A stretch of DNA of 64,000 bases from Thauera sp. (lineage in GTDB: Bacteria; Pseudomonadota; Gammaproteobacteria; Burkholderiales; Rhodocyclaceae): assembly GCA_024235615.1 (NCBI GenBank), contig JACKMB010000001.1, positions 248,001 through 312,000 of the forward strand, read 5' to 3'. Below are positions 1-9,908 of this stretch, piece by piece. The notes beneath the pieces are model-generated. The model was not told where the DNA came from, made no database searches, and saw nothing but the letters and a program-made list of their open reading frames with translations. How positions within the stretch are numbered: position 1 is the first letter of the stretch; every line of letters begins with the position of its first letter. Position numbers and translations under genes: made by a program.

Positions 1-64
1 TAGATTTGCCGGAAGGTGCTCATTGGGGTTCCGTGGGGACGGTGAATCAACCCCAGTCTTATCG

Positions 65-115
65 GTCCCCGTTGCGGGGACTTTAGCTGCGGGCGGTACA
101 TTTCACCGCCCGCAG
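65..115. other. Two stem-loops upstream of lysS
   Basis: Two perfect hairpins follow each other. GTCCCC/GGGGAC pair around a 5-nt loop at 65-81 and are followed by TTT. An 11-bp stem at 87-97/105-115 closes a 7-nt loop. The first resembles an intrinsic terminator of a gene outside the window; the pair could also be an attenuator in the lysS leader. No gene was recognised between 1 and 262. Confidence 0.5.
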
Positions 116-262
116 ACACGGAACACGCGCGCACTCGGACAGGATGCCCCAGCCATTCGGCGCGTCGCGCAATTGCCGCGCCTTGCCGGCCCTGCCACAA
201 TTACGCCTTTCGCGCCCCGCCTGCTGCGGCGCATCCCCTTTCAGAGCTTCGACACCCAGACC

Positions 263-1804
263 ATGTCCGACCAGACGCAGACCACGCCCCAGCCCCAGGA
301 CGAAAACCACCTCATCGCCGAGCGCCGCGAGAAACTCGCCGCCTGGCGCGCGAGCGGCCGTGCCTTCCCCAACGACTTCTCGCGCGAGAACACCGCCGGC
401 AAGCTCGACGAGCTCTATGGCGACAAGGACACCGAGGCGCTGGAGGCCACCCCGGTCGAGGTCAGGGTGGCCGGCCGCATCATGCTCAAGCGCATCATGG
501 GCAAGGCGAGCTTCGTCACCATCCAGGACCTCTCCGGCCGCATCCAGCTCTACGTGCAGCGCGACGCGGTGGGCGAGGACGTCTACGCCCAGTTCAAGAC
601 CTGGGACATCGGCGACATCGTCGGCTGCGTCGGCACCGTGTTCAAGACCAAGACCGGCGAGCTCACCGTCAAGGCCGCCGAGATCCGCCTGCTCACCAAG
701 AGCCTGCGCCCGCTGCCCGACAAGTTCCACGGCCTCACCGACGTCGAGCAGAAGTACCGCCAGCGCTATGTCGACCTGATCATGAACGAGCAGTCGCGCT
801 TCACCTTCGTGGCGCGCAGCCGCATGGTGCAGTCGATCCGCAACTACATGACCGGCCACGGCTTCCTGGAAGTCGAGACGCCGATGATGCACCCGATCCC
901 GGGCGGCGCCGCGGCCAAGCCCTTCACCACCCACCACAACGCGCTCGACATGGAGCTGTTCCTGCGCATCGCGCCCGAGCTCTACCTCAAGCGCCTGGTG
1001 GTGGGCGGCCTGGAGAAGGTGTTCGAGGTCAACCGCAACTTCCGCAACGAAGGCCTCAGCCCGCGCCACAACCCCGAATTCACCATGATGGAGTTCTACG
1101 AGGCGTACGCGAACTACCGCACGCTGATGGACTTCACCGAGGGCCTGATCCGCCACGCCGCGCGCGAGGCGCTGGGCACCGAATCCTTCGTCTACCAGGG
1201 CCGCGATCTCGACCTGTCGAAACCCTTCCACCGCCTCACCATCGTGCAGGCGATCCGCAAGTACCACCCTGGCTTCACCGCGGAGCAACTGGCGGATGCC
1301 GCCTGGCTGAAGGAGAAGATCGTCGCCTTCGGCGAGAAGGTGAAGCCGGGCGGGCTGGGCAGCCTGCAGCTGCAGCTCTTCGAGGCCTGCGCCGAAGCCG
1401 AGCTGTGGGAACCGACCTTCATCATCGACTACCCGGTCGAGGTCTCGCCGCTGGCGCGCGCCTCGGACACCGACCCGGACATCACCGAGCGCTTCGAGCT
1501 CTTCATCGTCGGCCGCGAGATCGCCAACGGCTTCTCCGAGCTCAACGACCCCGAGGACCAGGCCGCGCGCTTCCGCGCCCAGGTCGAGGCCAAGGAGGCT
1601 GGCGACGAAGAGGCCATGTACTACGACGCCGACTACATCCGCGCGCTCGAGTACGGGCTGCCCCCGACCGGCGGCTGCGGCATCGGCATCGACCGCCTGG
1701 TGATGCTGCTGACCGACGCGCCGGCGATCCGCGACGTGATCCTGTTCCCGCAGATGCGCCCCGAGGCCGCCGCGGGCCTGGTCATCCCGGAACCCGAGCT
1801 CTAA
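263..1804 (+). CDS. lysS: Lysyl-tRNA synthetase, class II
   Basis: Charges tRNA-Lys with lysine in the cytoplasm. The 513-residue product has the normal class IIb layout: an N-terminal OB-fold anticodon-binding domain (about residues 60-165), then the catalytic core with motif 2 ([14 protein letters not shown]) and C-terminal motif 3 ([12 protein letters not shown]). The frame stays open upstream to position 23, but that part encodes low-complexity Arg/Pro sequence. ATG 263 begins MSDQTQ followed by [12 protein letters not shown], the usual start of LysS. mnmC follows 64 bp downstream. Identification is secure. Confidence 0.97.
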   Translation: MSDQTQTTPQPQDENHLIAERREKLAAWRASGRAFPNDFSRENTAGKLDELYGDKDTEALEATPVEVRVAGRIMLKRIMGKASFVTIQDLSGRIQLYVQRDAVGEDVYAQFKTWDIGDIVGCVGTVFKTKTGELTVKAAEIRLLTKSLRPLPDKFHGLTDVEQKYRQRYVDLIMNEQSRFTFVARSRMVQSIRNYMTGHGFLEVETPMMHPIPGGAAAKPFTTHHNALDMELFLRIAPELYLKRLVVGGLEKVFEVNRNFRNEGLSPRHNPEFTMMEFYEAYANYRTLMDFTEGLIRHAAREALGTESFVYQGRDLDLSKPFHRLTIVQAIRKYHPGFTAEQLADAAWLKEKIVAFGEKVKPGGLGSLQLQLFEACAEAELWEPTFIIDYPVEVSPLARASDTDPDITERFELFIVGREIANGFSELNDPEDQAARFRAQVEAKEAGDEEAMYYDADYIRALEYGLPPTGGCGIGIDRLVMLLTDAPAIRDVILFPQMRPEAAAGLVIPEPEL

Positions 1805-1868
1805 GCACGGAGGCCGCCGCGCGGGGCGTCTGCGCGCCTCGCGCCGGCAGCCCGCGCCTGCCCTGGCC

Positions 1869-3812
1869 ATGCCGATCCTTCCCGCCCGCCTCGAGCGCTC
1901 GCCCGAGGGCCTGCTGTACTCGGGCAGCTTCGGCGACTTCTACCACTCGCGTGACGACGCGCTCGGCCAGGCGCGTACGGTCTTCCTCGCCGGCAACAGC
2001 CTGCCGCAGCGCTGGCAGGGGCGCGAGCGCTTCACCATCGTCGAGACCGGCTTCGGCGCCGGGCTGAACTTCCTCGCCACCTGGGCCGCGTGGCGCGAGG
2101 ACGCGCGCCGCAGCACGCGCCTGCACTTCGTCTCCTGCGAGCTGCACCCCTTCACCCGCGAGGATCTCGCCCTCATCCACGCCGCCTGGCCCGATCTCGC
2201 CACGCTGGCGGCCGAGCTGCGCGCGCAGTGGCCGGCGCTCGCGCCCGGCCTGCACCGGCTGAACCTCGACGACGGCCGCGTCACCCTCACGCTCCACCTC
2301 GGCGATGCGGCCGAGGGTCTCGCGCGCATCGACGCGCGCGCGGACGCGCTCTACCTCGACGGCTTCGCGCCGGCGAAGAATCCCGCGCTGTGGTCCGAGC
2401 GCATCTTCCACCTGCTCGCCGGCCTCGCCGCCCCCGGCGCGACGCTCGCCACCTGGTCGGTCGCCGGCGAGGTGCGCGAGGGCCTGCGCCGCGCGGGCTT
2501 CGCGACCGAGAAGGCGCCCGGCTTCGGCACCAAGTGGCAGATGCTGCGCGGCCGGCTGGCACGCGAGGCCCACGCGCGCTCGACGCCGCAGGCGGACTCG
2601 GGCGGTCGCCACGCGCTCGTGATCGGCGCCGGCATCGCCGGCTGCACCGTGGCCGAGCGCCTCGCCGAGCGCGGCTGGGCGGTGGAGCTGATCGACCGCG
2701 CCCCTGCGCCAGCCAGTGGCGCCTCGGGCAACCTCGCCGGCGTGCTGCGCCCCCTGCCCAGCCTGGACGACAACCGCATGAGCCGGCTCACCCGCGCCGG
2801 CAGCCTGTACGCGTGGCGACGCATCCATCAACTGCAGGCGCGCGGCCTCGCGCTGCATGCGGACGACTGCGGCGTGCTCCACCTGGGGCGCGACACAGCG
2901 CAGGAGGTCAAGATGCGCGCGGTGGTCGAACGCCTCGCGCTGCCGACCGATCACCTGCGCTTCGTCGGCGTCGACGAGGCGGCGGAGCTCGCCGGCTGCG
3001 CGGTCGCCAATGGCGGCTGGTGGTTCGCCGGCAGCGGCTGGGTGCAGCCGCCCAGCCTGTGCGCGGCCAGCCTGGAGGCGGCGGGCGGACGCGTGCGTGG
3101 GCACTTCGGCCAGACCGTGGCGCGGCTCGGGTACGGCGGCGGCGCCTGGCACGCACACGGGCCCGACGGCAGGACGATCGCAAGCGCCCCCGTGGCGATC
3201 CTCGCGCCCGGCACCGGCATCGCCGGCTTCGAGCAGGCCCGCCTGCCGGTGGTGAGCGCGCGCGGCCAGGTCTCCCACCTTGCCTCCACCGTGGGCAGCG
3301 CGCCGCGGGTGGTGGTGTGCCGCGGCGGCTACGTGAGTCCGGCCGTGGACGGCCTGCGCTGCGCCGGCGCCACCTTCGCGGTGGACGACCCCGACCCCGA
3401 CCTGCGCCCCGAGGACCACACCGAGAACCTGCAGCGCCTCGCCGCCATGCTGCCGGGCTTCGTCGCCACCCGGGGCGTGGACCTCGACCCCGCCCGACTT
3501 GATGGCCGGGTGGGCTTCCGCCCCGCCTCGCCCGACCGCCTGCCGATGATCGGCGCCCTGCCCCTGCCTGCTCCGGCAGCCCTGGCCGACGCCACGCCCG
3601 CGCGCAGGCTTGACGAACTGGCGCGCCACCCCGGGCTGTACGCGCTCTCGGGCTACGGCGCACGCGGCCTGGTGTGGTCGGCGCTGGCTGCAGAGTTGCT
3701 CGCCAGCGAGCTCGAGGGCGACCCCGCGCCGCTCGAACGCGATCTGCTCGGTGCCATCGATCCGGCGCGCTTCGTGCTGCGCCCGGCGGGCAAGACGGCG
3801 GTGCGCGAATGA
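1869..3812 (+). CDS. mnmC: Bifunctional tRNA wobble-uridine modification protein MnmC
   Basis: Performs the last two steps of mnm5s2U synthesis at the tRNA wobble position: FAD-dependent removal of the carboxymethyl group, then SAM-dependent methylation. The 647-residue protein shows both domains. The N-terminal DUF752 methyltransferase (about 1-235) has the glycine-rich stretch ETGFGAGLNFL and the DGFAPAKNP motif. The C-terminal FAD oxidoreductase (about 245-640) has the dinucleotide-binding motif VIGAGIAGCTVAERLAERGW. The stop overlaps the ATG of the histidine kinase (ATGA), so the three genes from here may be translationally coupled. It has no obvious functional link to the two-component genes. 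Confidence 0.94.
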   Translation: MPILPARLERSPEGLLYSGSFGDFYHSRDDALGQARTVFLAGNSLPQRWQGRERFTIVETGFGAGLNFLATWAAWREDARRSTRLHFVSCELHPFTREDLALIHAAWPDLATLAAELRAQWPALAPGLHRLNLDDGRVTLTLHLGDAAEGLARIDARADALYLDGFAPAKNPALWSERIFHLLAGLAAPGATLATWSVAGEVREGLRRAGFATEKAPGFGTKWQMLRGRLAREAHARSTPQADSGGRHALVIGAGIAGCTVAERLAERGWAVELIDRAPAPASGASGNLAGVLRPLPSLDDNRMSRLTRAGSLYAWRRIHQLQARGLALHADDCGVLHLGRDTAQEVKMRAVVERLALPTDHLRFVGVDEAAELAGCAVANGGWWFAGSGWVQPPSLCAASLEAAGGRVRGHFGQTVARLGYGGGAWHAHGPDGRTIASAPVAILAPGTGIAGFEQARLPVVSARGQVSHLASTVGSAPRVVVCRGGYVSPAVDGLRCAGATFAVDDPDPDLRPEDHTENLQRLAAMLPGFVATRGVDLDPARLDGRVGFRPASPDRLPMIGALPLPAPAALADATPARRLDELARHPGLYALSGYGARGLVWSALAAELLASELEGDPAPLERDLLGAIDPARFVLRPAGKTAVRE

Positions 3813-4933
3813 AGTCGCCCCGGCTCGAAGCCTTGCGCGCCGCGCTGGCAAAGGCCGAGTTCCGCCTCGCCGCCACCCAGGACCTCGCGCGCGTCGGCGA
3901 CTGGGAGCTCGACCGCCACACCGGCCGCATGCACTGGTCGCGCGAGCTCTTCCGCCTCTTCGAGCGTCCGGAGGCCCTCGGCGTGCCCGACCTCAACGAG
4001 GCGCTCGGCTACTTCAGCCTGGACTCGACGAATCGCACCCGCGACCTGTTCTGGGAGGCGATCGACACCGGCCGGCGCTGCGCCCTCGAGCAGGAGGTCC
4101 TGCTGCCCTCGGGCGAGGAGCGTCGCCACTTCACCGTGATCGTGCCGGTCGCCGACGAGAGCGGGCGCGTGTTCCGCCTTTACGGCACGGTGCAGGACAT
4201 CACCGAGCGCCGGCGCCTGGAGTCCGAGCGCCTGGATCATCTGGAACGCCTGGAGGCGCTCTCCCGCCACCTCGTCGAGATCGAGGAGCGCGAACGCCGC
4301 GAGCTCGCCAGCGCACTGCACGACCGCGCCAGCCCCAACCTCGCCGCGCTGCAGATCCTCTTCTCCAACCTCGCCGACGCCCTGCCCGAATCGGCCCGCA
4401 GCGAACTGGCGCCACTGCTGGAGGACGCCTCGGCCCTGCTCGCCGACACCACCGCCGGCATCCGCGAGATCTGCACGAACCTGCGCCCGGCCACGCTCGA
4501 CTACTCCGGCCTCGTCCCGGCGCTGCGCGAGTACGTCGCCCAGTTCCGCGCCCGCACCGGGCTGGATGTACGCATCGACGCCGAGTCCGGCAGCGCACCG
4601 CCGGCGCTCTCGCGGGCGACGCAGACGCTGTGCTTCCGCCTCGTGCAGGAGGCGCTGACCAACTGCGCCAAGCACGCCCGCGCCGGCAGCGTGCGCATCG
4701 AGCTCCGCGCCGGTACCGACGGCGTCCTGCTGCAGATCAGCGACGACGGCGTCGGCTTCGACCTCTCCCGCCTCGGCGAGGCGGGCAGCACGCCGGGCCT
4801 GGGCCTGATCACGATGCGCGAACGCGTGGAGCTCGCCGGTGGCGACTTCCGGCTGTATACCCGCCCCGGCGATGGGACCGTGATCGAGGTGCACCTGCCT
4901 GCCGAGCTCCACCCCGCGGAGACGACCCGATGA
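3809..4933 (+). CDS. Cytosolic PAS-domain sensor histidine kinase (NarX/UhpB class)
   Basis: A 374-residue HisKA_3-family kinase without a membrane segment, so it should sense an internal signal. A PAS fold spans about 20-135. The dimerisation/phosphoacceptor helix carries the H-box ERERRELASALHDR with His171, and a HATPase domain covers about 270-370 with the N-box EALTNCAKHA and the G-box DDGVGFD. In this family the H-box normally reads HDxxxQ; here the position five after His is Pro176, so the phosphatase glutamine is missing. ATG 3809 overlaps the mnmC stop. The cognate regulator starts inside the stop codon of this gene. Confidence 0.9.
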   Translation: MKSPRLEALRAALAKAEFRLAATQDLARVGDWELDRHTGRMHWSRELFRLFERPEALGVPDLNEALGYFSLDSTNRTRDLFWEAIDTGRRCALEQEVLLPSGEERRHFTVIVPVADESGRVFRLYGTVQDITERRRLESERLDHLERLEALSRHLVEIEERERRELASALHDRASPNLAALQILFSNLADALPESARSELAPLLEDASALLADTTAGIREICTNLRPATLDYSGLVPALREYVAQFRARTGLDVRIDAESGSAPPALSRATQTLCFRLVQEALTNCAKHARAGSVRIELRAGTDGVLLQISDDGVGFDLSRLGEAGSTPGLGLITMRERVELAGGDFRLYTRPGDGTVIEVHLPAELHPAETTR

Positions 4934-5592
4934 GCCTGCGCATCCTGCTTGCCGACGACCACCAGATGTTCCGCCACGCGCTGCGGGCGCTGCTGGCCCG
5001 CGACCCGGAGCTCGAGGTCGTCGCCGAGGCGGCGAGCGGCGAGGAGGTGCTCGCGATCGCCGACGCACAGCCGGTCGACCTGGTCTGCATGGACATCGCG
5101 ATGCCGGGCATGGACGGCATCGAGGCCACCCGCCGCCTGCTCTCGCGCCATCCGGCACTGCGCGTGATCGGCCTGTCGGCCTTCGCCGACCGCCAGTTCG
5201 TGATCGACCTGCTCGCCGCCGGCGCGCGCGGCTACATCACCAAGGGCGAGGCCGGCGACGAGCTGCTGCGCGCGATCCGAACCGTGTGCGAGGGGCGCAG
5301 CTACCTGTGCCCCGAGGTCGCCGCGACGGTCGCCGATGCGCTGCGCGACAGCCCCGGCGTGTATGCAGCCGCCCCGCGGCTCACCGCCCGCGAGCGCCAG
5401 GTGCTGCAGCTGATCGCCGAGGGCCTGACCTCGGTGCAGATCGGCGAGCGGCTGCACATCGCCGCCTCGACGGTCGAGGTGCACCGCCGCAACCTGATGC
5501 GCAAGCTCGACCTGCACAACGTCGCCGAGCTCACCCGCTACGCGATCCACAGCGGCATCAGCCCGAGCGCGAACCCGGGCGGCGCGGCCTGA
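4930..5592 (+). CDS. NarL/LuxR-family response regulator
   Basis: A 220-residue DNA-binding regulator paired with the preceding kinase through an ATGA overlap. The receiver domain (1-120) has the acidic pair Asp9/Asp10, phospho-acceptor Asp55 in CMDIAMPG and Lys105 in YITKGEAGDE. The C-terminal LuxR helix-turn-helix (about 150-210) contains LTARERQVLQLIAEG and STVEVHRRNLMRKL. Targets cannot be read from the sequence. The nearest downstream gene is the phasin, 137 bp away. Confidence 0.93.
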   Translation: MSLRILLADDHQMFRHALRALLARDPELEVVAEAASGEEVLAIADAQPVDLVCMDIAMPGMDGIEATRRLLSRHPALRVIGLSAFADRQFVIDLLAAGARGYITKGEAGDELLRAIRTVCEGRSYLCPEVAATVADALRDSPGVYAAAPRLTARERQVLQLIAEGLTSVQIGERLHIAASTVEVHRRNLMRKLDLHNVAELTRYAIHSGISPSANPGGAA

Positions 5593-5729
5593 CCGCCTCC
5601 GCCCGCATCCGCGACTACCCTGAAACCGGTAGCCCAAACACTGCGAACGCTGTATATGCCCGAAACGGGTCGCCGTTTAACATCATGAGCTGAGAGATCC
5701 ACCCGGCATCCTTTAGCGGAGACTTCGCC

Positions 5730-6170
5730 ATGAACACCCATCCGGCCTTCCAGCAGTTCGCCCACTCGACCCGCAACGGCTTCGAGCAGTTCCAGGCCTA
5801 TGCCCTGATCGCGCTCGACGCCTCCGAGAAGCTGTGCGCGCTCAATTTCGGCGCCGCGCGCGCGCTGTGCGAGGCCGCCTCGGCGGCGCCGCTCGCCCAG
5901 CCGGGCAGCGATCTCGAGGCCGGCTTCGCGAAACAGCGCGAGACCCAGGGCCAGGCGCTCGAGCAGTTCGGGAACTACCTGCAGCAGGTGAACGAGGTGG
6001 TGTCGGGCGCGCAGAACGAGCTGCTCGAACTCGGCAGCCGCCACTTCGAGGACCTCCAGGCCTCGATGCAGTCGATGCTGGAAGAAGCAGGCAAGCTGGG
6101 CAGCGTCGAGGTCTTCCAGTCCGCAGCCGCCGCGGAGCCGCGCAGCCGCGCGATGCGCAAGGCCGCCTGA
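5730..6170 (+). CDS. Phasin family protein
   Basis: A 146-residue, largely alpha-helical protein of the phasin_2 type, expected on the surface of polyhydroxyalkanoate granules. The N-terminal FQQFAHSTRNGFEQFQAYALIALDASEKL stretch and the glutamine-rich amphipathic centre are typical. It has no signal peptide or membrane segment. A GGAG ribosome-binding site lies 8 nt before ATG 5730. No PHA synthase is nearby, so the role in polymer storage rests on family resemblance only. A REP array begins about 20 bp after the stop. Confidence 0.85.
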   Translation: MNTHPAFQQFAHSTRNGFEQFQAYALIALDASEKLCALNFGAARALCEAASAAPLAQPGSDLEAGFAKQRETQGQALEQFGNYLQQVNEVVSGAQNELLELGSRHFEDLQASMQSMLEEAGKLGSVEVFQSAAAAEPRSRAMRKAA

Positions 6171-6186
6171 CCCGCCTCGCCACCAG

Positions 6187-7105
6187 CTCTCGACCGTAGC
6201 ATTCGCGCCTGCCGGCGCTCCTACATGAACCACCGCGCGTCCCGGCCCGCCTGTAGGAGCTGCGGCAGCTCCGAACGCGGCGGTCCGGCAATCGACGCGC
6301 GTCGCGGACGCCACCGCCGCTTTCGCGCCTGCCGGCGCTCCTACACAAACCCCCGCGCGTCCCGGCCCGCCTGTAGGAGCTGCGGCAGCTCCGAACGCGG
6401 CGGTCCGGCAATCGACGCGCGTCGCGGAGGCCACCGCCGCTTTCGCGCCTGCCGGCGCTCCTACAGGAACCATCGCGCGTCCCGGCCCCCTGTAGGAGCT
6501 GCGGCAGCTGCGAACCCGGCGCTCCGGCAATCGACGCGCGTCGCGGAGGCTACCGCCGCTTTCGCGCCTGCCGGCGCTCCTACATGAACCGCCACGCGTC
6601 CCGGCCCGCCTGTAGGAGCTGCGGCAGCTGCGAACCCGGCGGTCCGGTGATCGACGCGCGTCGCGGATACCACCGCCGCTTTCGCGCCTGCCGGCGCTCC
6701 TGCATGAACCGCCACGCGTGCCGGACCCGCCTGTCGGAGCTGCGGCAGCTGCGAACCCGGCGGTCCGGTGATCGACGCGCGTCGCGGATACCACCGCCGC
6801 TTTCGCGCCTGCCGGCGCTCCTACATGAACCGCCACGCGTCCCGGACCCGCCTGTAGGAGCTGCGGCAGCTGCGAACCCGGCGAGCCGGTGATCGACGCG
6901 CGTCCCGGACGCCATCGCCGCCTTCGCGCCTGCCGGCGCTCCGGCGCCCGTCCCGGACCCGCCTGTAGGAGCTGCGGCAGCTGCGAATCGGGCGGATGAG
7001 CGACCGACTCGCAGGCAGAATCTCGCCCATGGCCTTCGCGCCTGCCGGCGCTCCTACATGAACCGTCGCGCTTGCGGCCCCCTGTACGAGCGGCGGCAGC
7101 CGCGA
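6187..7105. repeat. Tandem REP/BIME array 1 (about 120-bp units)
   Basis: About eight units repeat every 112-121 bp; the arm ending in CGCTCCTAC starts near 6201, 6321, 6441, 6560, 6680, 6801, 6922 and 7034. Each unit carries two short palindromes in opposite orientation. One is GTAGGAGC followed by a GCGCC/GGCGC hairpin around GGCA (read on the minus strand). The other is GTAGGAG followed by an AGCTGC/GCAGCT hairpin and GCGAA (plus strand). The GTAG head plus GC-rich hairpin is the hallmark of REP sequences mobilised by RAYT transposases; no RAYT gene lies in this window. The array fills the space between the convergent phasin and gltX genes. Short open frames across it are by-products. Confidence 0.9.
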
Positions 7106-7119
7106 AAACAGCGCCGATC

Positions 7120-8532
7120 TCAGAGGCGGCGATCCAGGCGCTCGAGCACGCGCTCGCGACCGAGCACCTCCAGCACGGCGTCGATCGCCGGCGTCTGCGG
7201 CACGCCGAGCACCGCCACACGCAGCGGGATCGCCACCTGCGGCATCTTCAGGCCATGCTCGGCCATCGTGTCCTTGATCGCCTGGCTGAGCGCCGCCTTG
7301 TTCCACTCCGCCGCAGCCAGGCGCACACGCAGGCTGGCGAGCGCGACCTTGGCAACGTCCGTCAGGTGCTGGCCCACCACCTCCGGCGCCGGATGCACGT
7401 CGGCCACGAACAGCTCGGCGGCATCGGCCAGCTCGTTGAGGTTGGCCACGCGATCCTTGTACAGCGCCACCACCGCCTCCAGGCTAACCCCGGTCTCGGG
7501 ATTCACCTCGCGACGCGCCAGGCGATTGGCAACCTCCGCGGCGAGGAAGCCGTCCTCCGCCTTCCTGATGTACTGCGCGTTGAGCCAGTTCAACTTCTCG
7601 GTGTTGAACTGCGCGGCCGAGGGCGTGATGTGGTCGAGGTCGAACCACTCGACGAACTGCTCGCGACTGAAGACCTCGTCGTCGCCATGGCTCCAGCCCA
7701 GGCGCGCCAGGTAGTTGATCACCGCCTCGGGCAGGTAGCCGTCCTCGTCGTACTGCATCACGCTCACCGCGCCGTGGCGCTTGGAGAGCTTGGTGCCGTC
7801 GTCGCCGAGGATCATCGACAGGTGCGCATACAGCGGCACCTCGGCGCCGAGCGCCTGCAGCACGTTGATCTGGCGCGGGGTGTTGTTCACGTGGTCGTCG
7901 CCGCGAATGACGTGGGTGATGCCCATGTCCCAGTCGTCCACCACCACGCAGAAGTTGTAGGTGGGCGTGCCGTCGGCGCGCGCAATGATGAAGTCGTCCA
8001 TCTCGGCGTTGGCGATCTCGATGCGGCCCTTGACCAGGTCGTCCCATGCCACCACGCCTTCGGTCGGATTGCAGAAGCGCACCACCGGCTGCACGCCCTC
8101 GGGCGGCGGCGGCAGGGTCTTGCCCGCCTCGGGGCGCCAGCGCCCGTCGTAGCGCGGCTTCTCGCCCCGTGCGCGCTGTGCCTCGCGGATCTGGTCGAGC
8201 TCCTCGGACGACATGTAGCAGTGGTAGGCGGTGCCGGCGGCCAGCATCTGGCCGATGACCTCCTTGTAACGGTCCATGCGCTGCATCTGGTAGAACGGGC
8301 CCTCGTCGTGCTCCAGGCCCAGCCACTGCATGCCGTCGAGGATCGCCTGCACCGCCGCGGGGGTGGAGCGCGCGACGTCGGTGTCCTCGATGCGCAGCAC
8401 GAAGGTGCCGGCGTGGCGACGGGCGAAGGCCCAGGAGAACAGCGCGGTGCGCGCGCCGCCGATGTGCAGGTAGCCGGTGGGGCTGGGGGCGAAGCGGGTG
8501 CGGACGGGACGGGAAGCGGAGGTCTGGGACAT
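7120..8532 (-). CDS. gltX: Glutamyl-tRNA synthetase
   Basis: Charges tRNA-Glu with glutamate. The 470-residue class I enzyme has the HIGH signature as LHIGG (His23) near the N-terminus after FAPSPTG, and the KMSKS loop as KLSKR near residue 250, followed by the C-terminal anticodon-binding helices. Start ATG 8532 gives the standard N-terminus. The stop lies only about 15 bp from REP array 1. Confidence 0.97.
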   Translation of the reverse strand: MSQTSASRPVRTRFAPSPTGYLHIGGARTALFSWAFARRHAGTFVLRIEDTDVARSTPAAVQAILDGMQWLGLEHDEGPFYQMQRMDRYKEVIGQMLAAGTAYHCYMSSEELDQIREAQRARGEKPRYDGRWRPEAGKTLPPPPEGVQPVVRFCNPTEGVVAWDDLVKGRIEIANAEMDDFIIARADGTPTYNFCVVVDDWDMGITHVIRGDDHVNNTPRQINVLQALGAEVPLYAHLSMILGDDGTKLSKRHGAVSVMQYDEDGYLPEAVINYLARLGWSHGDDEVFSREQFVEWFDLDHITPSAAQFNTEKLNWLNAQYIRKAEDGFLAAEVANRLARREVNPETGVSLEAVVALYKDRVANLNELADAAELFVADVHPAPEVVGQHLTDVAKVALASLRVRLAAAEWNKAALSQAIKDTMAEHGLKMPQVAIPLRVAVLGVPQTPAIDAVLEVLGRERVLERLDRRL

Positions 8533-8651
8533 GGGAGCGTGGATGCAGTCTTGGGCAAAGCGCGGATTCTAAGCGATCGCCCGTGACATCGGCGGTCGTG
8601 AGGGGAGGAAAGCGCGGCGAGGACAGCCATTCGCCCAAAACAATCTGACGT

Positions 8652-9152
8652 TCAAAGGCCTTGAACGAAGTGAGATCTCGGCAACATCCAGCGCCCCTGC
8701 TGGCCAGGAAGCTCGACAAATCCGAAGTGCTTGTAGAAAGCAGCCGCCGCGGGCGATTTGGCATCGACGATGATGGCCGCCACCGCGAGCGTCTGGCTGG
8801 CCGCGGCCACCCGCTTGCAAGCATCGACCAGCAAGATGGAACCCAAGCCCTGCCCTTGCGCCAGTACACTCACGGCTAGCCGACCGAGCAAGGCGGCAGG
8901 GACGGGGTAACGCGGCAGCTTCTTGCGCAAGGACTCGGGTAGCTTTTCGGCGGCAACGCTGGCTGCACTCAGTGTGTAGAAGCCTGCGACCTCGCTGACC
9001 AGATCGGCCGGCGTCGCCACGAACACCCGCGCCACTCCGCGCTTGACGTCCTGCCTGGCATGGCGGTGCAGGTATTCATCCAGCGCCGCCTCCCCACATC
9101 GAAAATCGGCGGTCGCCGTCTCGTTGTCGAGCGCGCGAATGCCATACTTCAC
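8652..9152 (-). CDS. GNAT acetyltransferase toxin (TacT/AtaT type)
   Basis: A 166-residue GNAT protein of the toxin subgroup that acetylates the amino group of aminoacyl-tRNA and blocks translation. Visible motifs are FRCGEAALDEYLHRHA near the N-terminus, the acetyl-CoA loop GQGLGSILL and the C-terminal FYKHFGF with the conserved tyrosine. Its GTG start directly abuts the stop of the upstream DUF1778 antitoxin, typical of these pairs. The amino acid specificity cannot be deduced here. Confidence 0.88.
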   Translation of the reverse strand: MKYGIRALDNETATADFRCGEAALDEYLHRHARQDVKRGVARVFVATPADLVSEVAGFYTLSAASVAAEKLPESLRKKLPRYPVPAALLGRLAVSVLAQGQGLGSILLVDACKRVAAASQTLAVAAIIVDAKSPAAAAFYKHFGFVELPGQQGRWMLPRSHFVQGL

Positions 9153-9428
9153 TCAGCGCACCTGGTTGGCGTGGCGGGCGAACGCCCTCTGCAAGGCCGG
9201 AGCGGGGTGAGCCGGTGAATCCAGGGCATCGAGAAACGCGGAAAAATCCTGCTGCGACAGCGTGATGGCCTCGTGCTGCTGAACCAGGGTCTGGGCTTGC
9301 TCGACAGCGTTTCGCAGCACGAACTCCGACACGCTCATGTGCGCATAGGCCGCCGCCTTGTCGAGCAGACGCCGAACTTCCTGGTCACAACGGATGTGCA
9401 GGCGGGTGTCTTTGGTCAGGGAGTTCAT
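9153..9428 (-). CDS. DUF1778 ribbon-helix-helix antitoxin (TacA/AtaR type)
   Basis: A 91-residue antitoxin. The N-terminal ribbon-helix-helix (about 1-50, with RLHIRCDQEVRRLLDKAA and MSVSEFVLRNAV) binds DNA. The C-terminal tail with LSQQDFSAFLDALDSP is the toxin-neutralising segment seen in this family. An AGGAG site lies 7-8 nt before ATG 9428. It is the first gene of the two-gene operon and probably autorepresses at the inverted repeats immediately upstream (9446-9480). Confidence 0.9.
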   Translation of the reverse strand: MNSLTKDTRLHIRCDQEVRRLLDKAAAYAHMSVSEFVLRNAVEQAQTLVQQHEAITLSQQDFSAFLDALDSPAHPAPALQRAFARHANQVR

Positions 9429-9445
9429 CGAGCGCTCCTAGGAAA

Positions 9446-9480
9446 ACAATGCGTTCATTGTGCGCCATTCGTGCGCACAA
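9446..9480. promoter_or_regulatory. Overlapping inverted repeats, putative TacA-type operator
   Basis: Two perfect inverted repeats overlap in front of the antitoxin gene: ACAATG/CATTGT around CGTT at 9446-9461, and an 8-bp arm pair TTGTGCGC/GCGCACAA with a 7-nt spacer at 9458-9480. They begin 18 bp upstream of ATG 9428, where an RHH antitoxin-toxin complex would be expected to bind and repress. Confidence 0.7.
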
Positions 9481-9626
9481 CTCAAGGATGAGCACGATCC
9501 CTCGCCGCGCTTGCTGACTGCATCCGACCCGGAGCCGCCTGATGACATTCTCAAGCGCGACGACAGCATGCAGGTCGTCAAGCTGCCGCTCATATGGACT
9601 TTTGAAACTACCCGATGTGCATTGAT

Positions 9627-9908
9627 TCAAATACGCAATTCTTGCAAGACTTCGGGGTGAGCAACGGCAACACGGAGCAGCGTCTTGGCGGCACCCGTGG
9701 GCGACCGACGACCCTGCTCCCACTCCTGGAGCGTTCTGGAGGACACGCCAAGGAGCTCCGCAAAGGCTTGCTGAGACAAGCCCGTCTTTGCGCGAGCCTG
9801 AGCTGCTTCGGGCAACTCGACACGCGTGGTGCACACGGCCTCGCCACGTCTCATTTGCTTGACGGACTCAAGCAAATCCTGCTGGAACTTTTCGATCTCA
9901 GAGGGCAT
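9627..9908 (-). CDS. HigA-like helix-turn-helix antitoxin
   Basis: A 93-residue protein with a C-terminal Xre-type helix-turn-helix (LSQQAFAELLGVSSRTLQEWEQGRRSP, about 44-70). Its N-terminus overlaps the 3' end of the RelE/HigB-like toxin gene by 11 bp. The toxin-first order is characteristic of HigBA modules. It is expected to neutralise the toxin and to repress the operon at the palindrome 10215-10245. Confidence 0.87.
   Translation of the reverse strand: MPSEIEKFQQDLLESVKQMRRGEAVCTTRVELPEAAQARAKTGLSQQAFAELLGVSSRTLQEWEQGRRSPTGAAKTLLRVAVAHPEVLQELRI

Noticed and set aside
83-1870. Long open frame antisense to lysS
   Set aside because: It mirrors the codon structure of lysS in GC-rich DNA, is Arg/Ala/Gly-rich and matches no family.
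6225-7058. Repetitive Cys/Arg-rich open frames in the first REP array
   Set aside because: They arise from translating the repeat unit; no ribosome-binding sites, and the frames change with unit length.
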